DNA of 64,000 nucleotides from Algoriphagus aestuariicola (GTDB lineage Bacteria > Bacteroidota > Bacteroidia > Cytophagales > Cyclobacteriaceae): the NCBI RefSeq assembly GCF_017254835.1, contig NZ_JAFKCW010000006.1, forward strand, positions 62,001 to 126,000. Reading direction: 5' to 3'. The notes under the pieces were generated by a model, which worked only from the letters and a program-made list of their open reading frames with translations, had not been told where the DNA came from and ran no database searches. Each line of letters begins with the position of its first letter. The first letter of the stretch is position 1. Shown piece by piece: positions 60,387 to 64,000 of the stretch. The position numbers and the translations under genes were made by a program.

Positions 60387-61673
60387 TCAGAATTCCGGAT
60401 CAAAATTGAAATAAATAGGATTAGACAATCCAACCCTATTTTTACTGATACCCATAGAGTTCGGTACCTCCGGGAAAGGTGTAGGCGTTCCCTCCACCGC
60501 AATTCTATAATACGTCCTCCCGATTTCCTCCGGCGTATCCGAAAATTCAACTTGAATCTCCTTGCCCTTTCCAGCAGCTTCTATGGTTTCAAATTCCCTA
60601 CCGTTTTTGATTACCTTGATCGTGTATGTTGAATCAAGGAGGGTAGTTCCTGCCAATTTCACCCTGAATTTAACCGGATGTCCTGGAGCATGGGCATTGT
60701 CTCCCATCATCATGTCCATTAGTCCATCTTCATTCAGATCAGCATAAAACTCTACTCTGGGGGATTTGGGATTCACCGAGATGGAAACTCGTCCATTGGT
60801 CAACGCATCTACCACTGCTTCCCCCGACTTTTCACTTGCAAAAACCCAAGTAGTAGGGGTACCTATATAATTGAAATCGCGTTCAGGAGTGTTTTTTGTA
60901 GCCTCTTCAGGACTGTCAGGATAGCCATGATGGGCATCACTTCCTCCCCGTCCAGTGATCATTCGCCCAGAAGAAAGCATATCATCCCAAATCATGATTG
61001 CTTCCACATTTTTCTCCCATAAGGCAGAATTCCATACTTCTATAGAATTAATAATATCATAAGAGTAGCCAAAATGATCTTTTCCGCTTGGATGATTGGC
61101 CGACAAATGTATGCCCATCTCATTTTTCACTCGTCCGATTAAAGTGTCTCGCTGATCACGGACATGGTAAAAAAGCCGATGATCGTAAGGTGTTGCTGAA
61201 AATGTGTTCCCATGCCCCCGCGTTGTAGTCCATTCTGCTCCATATAAAAGAATCAGTGAATCTGATTTGAAATCAGGATCTGCCCAGGTATGGTTGGCCA
61301 CATCCCCTTGCACATGATTGTCATGATCAGTCACGCATATAAAGCTCATTCCCATAGATTCTGCAAAGGCAAAAATCTTAGGCAAGGGGTTATTGGTGGA
61401 TTCTTTGCTATGACGGGAATGTAAATGCAAATCGCCCGATAGCCAGAATCCCTCGAAAATACTGGCAGGTGCTGGTAAAGGTGCCGGCTTTTTAGCTTCC
61501 CAAGGATTATAGCTAAAGCTCTGTCCCCAGGTATCACCCATTCCAGCAATGCTAAAGAGACTAATCAGGAGACTAATGCTCCCTATGCTTGCGCTGAATT
61601 TGCTTTTCAATTTCTCACTGATTGAAAAAAATCCATTGCATTTTTTTTGGGCGAATTCTGCTGGCTGGTTCAT
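60387..61673 (-). CDS. CehA/McbA family metallohydrolase (PHP-like)
   Basis: 428-aa secreted enzyme. Start at 61673 (MNQPAEFAQKKCNGFFSISE); a hydrophobic segment (about residues 31-46) suggests a signal or anchor, and the longer ORF to 61814 is not favoured. The PHP-type metal site is GDLHLHSRHSKES, FICVTDHDNHVQGD, LYGAEWTTTRGH, HLSANHPSGKDHF and GSDAHHGYPD. Relatives hydrolyse phosphoesters or carbamates (CehA, McbA). The C-terminal about 110 residues form a beta domain (VEFYADLNEDGLMDMM). Substrate unknown; no linked genes. Confidence 0.88.
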   Translation of the reverse strand: MNQPAEFAQKKCNGFFSISEKLKSKFSASIGSISLLISLFSIAGMGDTWGQSFSYNPWEAKKPAPLPAPASIFEGFWLSGDLHLHSRHSKESTNNPLPKIFAFAESMGMSFICVTDHDNHVQGDVANHTWADPDFKSDSLILLYGAEWTTTRGHGNTFSATPYDHRLFYHVRDQRDTLIGRVKNEMGIHLSANHPSGKDHFGYSYDIINSIEVWNSALWEKNVEAIMIWDDMLSSGRMITGRGGSDAHHGYPDSPEEATKNTPERDFNYIGTPTTWVFASEKSGEAVVDALTNGRVSISVNPKSPRVEFYADLNEDGLMDMMMGDNAHAPGHPVKFRVKLAGTTLLDSTYTIKVIKNGREFETIEAAGKGKEIQVEFSDTPEEIGRTYYRIAVEGTPTPFPEVPNSMGISKNRVGLSNPIYFNFDPEF

Positions 61674-61703
61674 AGGTGAATAGGTGTTTTTCAATAGGTT
61701 TAT

Positions 61704-61720
61704 CCTTCGCCGGACGAAGG
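61704..61720. repeat. Small hairpin upstream of the metallohydrolase
   Basis: CCTTCG/CGAAGG stem with a 5-nt loop, 31-47 nt upstream of the start codon on the minus strand; it would lie in the mRNA leader. Confidence 0.45.
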
Positions 61721-61851
61721 AAGCTGGTATGCCTGTTCCTAATTTGTTTAGCGGGAAGGGTTCCGATGTCTGGATTGGTGAGCGATGGTTTTGCCCATTG
61801 ATTTCTGTCGGCAAAGGAAAAGAAATTTTAAATGGGCGGTTTTACAGGTAG

Positions 61852-61868
61852 GTTAAATTTCATTTAAC
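61852..61868. promoter_or_regulatory. Palindrome GTTAAAT-TTC-ATTTAAC upstream of the metallohydrolase
   Basis: Perfect 7-bp arms around a 3-nt spacer, inside the 458-nt gap before rpiA. Shares the GTTAA...TTAAC ends with the inverted repeat at 59680. Possible regulator site; the rest of the gap holds no gene that I can support. Confidence 0.4.
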
Positions 61869-62119
61869 AAAAAGCTGCAATCAACAGCGCCCAATAGTGA
61901 GAATCCATCTATAGCATAGTGAGCATCCCCAAATCTTTGGGACAGGTTTGGAATAAGGACAAGTACACAAGGAGGGCGTGAATGAGAGGAACGTTCCCGT
62001 GAAGATCAATCGGTGACTGGCATTGTCTGTTTATGGACCGCTGAAAAACATCCAATCGATACTTTGTCGACTGCCTGAATGCAGGATAGACTAGGCGCAA
62101 AGAGCCATTGAAGAGGGGG

Positions 62120-62812
62120 TTATCCCATGATCCTCTCAAACTCAAACCCCGAAAAAATACCGGTTTCACATACACCGGGCATCTTCATCAATCGTTCTTC
62201 ATCACCTTCCTCTATTTTGTTCATCCGGACATCCAGGAGCAGATTTCCCCTTTCAGTGATAACCGGTCCGTCTTTGTTTACGGCCATTCTCAGCATTACT
62301 TCGGCTACATTGGACATTTTGGAAATATCGCCAAATACCCGCCTCACCCATTGGGGGTCTACTTCCACCGGAACGGGATGTTTCTCACCCAGCCTTTTGA
62401 CGTCTTTGGAAGCATCCGCCACCAAAACGATTTTTTTGGAGGCCCTGAAAACTGCCTTCTCACGTAGCAATGCTCCTCCTCGACCCTTGATCAATCGGCC
62501 AGATGGGTCTACTTCGTCCGCCCCGTCAAAGCACCAATCCACCATCCTATCCAAGGATGAAATTACGTTCAAACCTACTGCATGGGCTGCCAGTTCGATT
62601 TCAATGGAAGTTGGAACGATCTTGATGGAAATTCCCACGTTTTCTACCCGCTCACCCAATGCCAGTACGGTTAAAAAAGAAGTAGATCCCGAGCCGGCGC
62701 CTATCGTTTCGCCATCAATCGCCCTGAGAGCGACTAATTGGGCGATGCGTTCTTTTTCCTTTCGATTGGAGATTTCCTTAGCCCATTTCAGCCCAAGTGC
62801 TGCGTTATCCAT
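62120..62812 (-). CDS. rpiA: Ribose-5-phosphate isomerase A
   Basis: 230-aa pentose-phosphate enzyme interconverting ribose-5-P and ribulose-5-P. Family blocks: IGAGSGSTSFLTVLALGERV (phosphate loop), FDGADEVDPSGRLIKGRGGA with catalytic Asp/Lys region, LLREKAVFRASKKIVLVADASK, and PVPVEVDPQWVRRVF. Start at MDNAALGLKWAKEI. Full length, single gene. Confidence 0.94.
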   Translation of the reverse strand: MDNAALGLKWAKEISNRKEKERIAQLVALRAIDGETIGAGSGSTSFLTVLALGERVENVGISIKIVPTSIEIELAAHAVGLNVISSLDRMVDWCFDGADEVDPSGRLIKGRGGALLREKAVFRASKKIVLVADASKDVKRLGEKHPVPVEVDPQWVRRVFGDISKMSNVAEVMLRMAVNKDGPVITERGNLLLDVRMNKIEEGDEERLMKMPGVCETGIFSGFEFERIMG

Positions 62813-63041
62813 TTCCGAATTTTAATGATTTACGTATCATTTAACTAAAGCCCCCACATGGTATTGATCGGGTGATTCGCCTTACCCTTGATAAGGCTGA
62901 TTCAAATGCTCTTGCGAGGAAGTTATGAATTTTAGGCAGCCCGGTTTTTAGCCGAATGCAAATTCGTTTGTTGATTTGAAGGCGTTTTGCAAAATACACC
63001 TAGCCCAAGGTCAAACTACACTCAGGGCCGAAAAGCCTCTT

Positions 63042-63461
63042 CTATTCTTCATTAAGCAACATCCATGAGGTACCAAACTTATCACGGAGCATAGCAAAAC
63101 GATTGGCAAAGAAGGTCTTTTCCAGCTTCATAAAGATTTCGCCATCCGTGGAAAGCAGCTTATAGACTTCTTCTGATTTCTCCGGCGTATCAATCCTAAG
63201 CGTCAAATAGGCGCTTCTCATGGGCTCGGCATTCACCACGTCTGCCCCTCTGACCAAAGTACCGCCGATCTCGATGATTGCATGAAGGATAGGTCGCTCC
63301 CATTCCTTCGGAAAGTGGGGAGGCGGTTGGGGATGGGGCATCATCAGGACTATCTTTCCGCCGAGATGCTCCTCGTAAAACCGGAATGCTTGCTCGCAAT
63401 GTCCGGGATAGTTGATATAGATATCAAGTTTCATCGATGGGTCAGCTTTCATGGTGTTCAT
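63042..63461 (-). CDS. VOC family protein (PhnB-like)
   Basis: 139-aa vicinal-oxygen-chelate fold protein of the PhnB/YjdN group: LDIYINYPGHCEQAFRFYEE, LGGKIVLMMPHPQ, HAIIEIGGTLVRGADVV, and LRDKFGTSWMLLNE at the end. Starts at M1, M4 or M10 (63434) are all possible. Probably binds a metal or small ligand; function unassigned. A 75-nt gap separates it from the SnoaL-like gene on the same strand. Confidence 0.9.
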   Translation of the reverse strand: MNTMKADPSMKLDIYINYPGHCEQAFRFYEEHLGGKIVLMMPHPQPPPHFPKEWERPILHAIIEIGGTLVRGADVVNAEPMRSAYLTLRIDTPEKSEEVYKLLSTDGEIFMKLEKTFFANRFAMLRDKFGTSWMLLNEE

Positions 63462-63536
63462 TTTTTGCGGTAAAATTTTCAGTGATCTGAGTTCTCGATT
63501 CCAGTCAATCCGAAATCATCGAGTCCTTGACCTAAC

Positions 63537-63950
63537 CTAGATTTCCAATAGTGCAGTCAGCCCATCTGAACTGATCGGCGCTGAGGTATGCTGATGGATC
63601 ACCTTCCATCCGTCTTCAATTTTTGAGAATCCGAGGGATATCCGATTCCTCATACTTCTTAAAACAGTACCATCCCCTGAAATTGCCTGAAACTGAATTA
63701 AGGCACTCGCAAATCCCACATTGCCTGATTGATGGATTTTCACCATTTCGAATTCAACTTTTACTTTTTCTTCGCCTAGCGTACCAAGCCAATCTGTAAT
63801 GATTTTGCGCCATTCTGAAGGATTCGAGACGTAACCCTGATCCCACATATCGAAGATAAGGGCATGCTCATCGTAAAGATCGATCATAGCTGAGGCGTCC
63901 TTGTCCCAGGCAGATTTTTGATAAATTTTGAAAAAGTCTTCGATTTCCAT
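63537..63950 (-). CDS. SnoaL/NTF2-like (DUF4440) protein
   Basis: 137-aa cone-fold protein, preferred start 63950 (MEIEDFFKIYQKSAWDKDAS); the frame continues to 63986. Typical strands are MIDLYDEHALIFDMWDQGYV, VKVEFEMVKIHQSGNVGFAS, and the closing GWKVIHQHTSAPIS. Such proteins are often small ligand-binding or polyketide-cyclase-like enzymes; here no catalytic residues can be named. May be co-transcribed with the VOC gene. Confidence 0.85.
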   Translation of the reverse strand: MEIEDFFKIYQKSAWDKDASAMIDLYDEHALIFDMWDQGYVSNPSEWRKIITDWLGTLGEEKVKVEFEMVKIHQSGNVGFASALIQFQAISGDGTVLRSMRNRISLGFSKIEDGWKVIHQHTSAPISSDGLTALLEI

Positions 63951-64000
63951 AAGTCGGTTTCTATTCTTAGATGGATTATTTTGCAATGCATACTTCGATT

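Noticed and set aside
62127-62825. 232-aa plus-strand frame antisense to rpiA
   Set aside because: Ser/Pro-rich shadow; rpiA on the minus strand has all family motifs.
1-64000. CRISPR arrays, insertion sequences, prophage genes
   Set aside because: No regularly spaced repeats, transposase, integrase or phage structural genes were found on either strand.

Overview
The window is a chromosomal stretch from a member of the Bacteroidota, most likely the order Cytophagales (Cyclobacteriaceae/Algoriphagus-like). Supporting signs are a secreted protein with a gliding-motility type C-terminal domain (type IX secretion cargo), several PorT-like outer-membrane barrels, a TonB receptor with a carboxypeptidase-regulatory-like N-terminus, promoters of the TAnnTTTG type, scarce Shine-Dalgarno sequences with several TTG starts, a three-subunit SdhCAB, and an ImuA-ImuB-DnaE2 cassette under a LexA-like XRE/S24 regulator. 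There is no phage, transposase or CRISPR array. Coding density is high.

Layout. 1-1.7 kb: GC-rich GMC oxidoreductase, cut by the window edge. 1.9-10.2 kb: SGNH esterase, a siderophore-type iron uptake set (TonB receptor, PepSY membrane protein, small membrane protein) and a YbbA/YbbP-like ABC system. 10.2-11.6 kb: DUF4180 protein, HigA-like antitoxin without a toxin, and an AT-richer membrane protein. 11.6-18.1 kb: DnaE2, ImuB, ImuA and the divergent S24 regulator with two tandem 23-bp operator-like repeats. 18.2-20.8 kb: myo-inositol oxygenase and a sodium symporter. 20.9-37.7 kb: tRNA-Leu and mainly housekeeping genes (SAM hydrolase, PhoH, ComEC, RecQ, NUDIX, thioesterase, TsaC/Sua5, Pgk, DinB, nuclease, flavin reductase, FabD). 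37.7-44.3 kb: gliding-type secreted protein and the succinate dehydrogenase operon. 44.5-51.3 kb: symporter/acetyltransferase/racemase operon, outer-membrane barrel, di-heme cytochrome with parallel beta-helix lipoprotein, Crp-like regulator. 51.4-58.8 kb: barrel protein, RuvC, then a tightly packed operon of two glycosyltransferases, a PP2C phosphatase, polysaccharide deacetylase, TatD and asparaginase. 58.9-64 kb: tRNA-Ser, a long non-coding stretch, a lysine-rich protein, a PHP-type metallohydrolase, RpiA, and VOC and SnoaL-like proteins.

The most interesting item is a repeated leader of about 90-100 nt found at four places (18.2, 30.65, 35.2 and 59.4 kb). In three of them it ends exactly on the start codon of an unrelated gene (inositol oxygenase, TPR lipoprotein, flavin reductase). 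Each copy has a 3' hairpin in which a CATNTG hexamer faces a CANATG hexamer containing the start codon, and the variable base covaries (A-T, G-C, C-G). Three copies also have an upstream stem of different sequence but conserved pairing, with a GGGA(A)T loop that can pair with the ATTCC next to that stem, giving a pseudoknot fold. This looks like a cis-regulatory RNA that hides the start codon. I cannot match it to a named RNA family.
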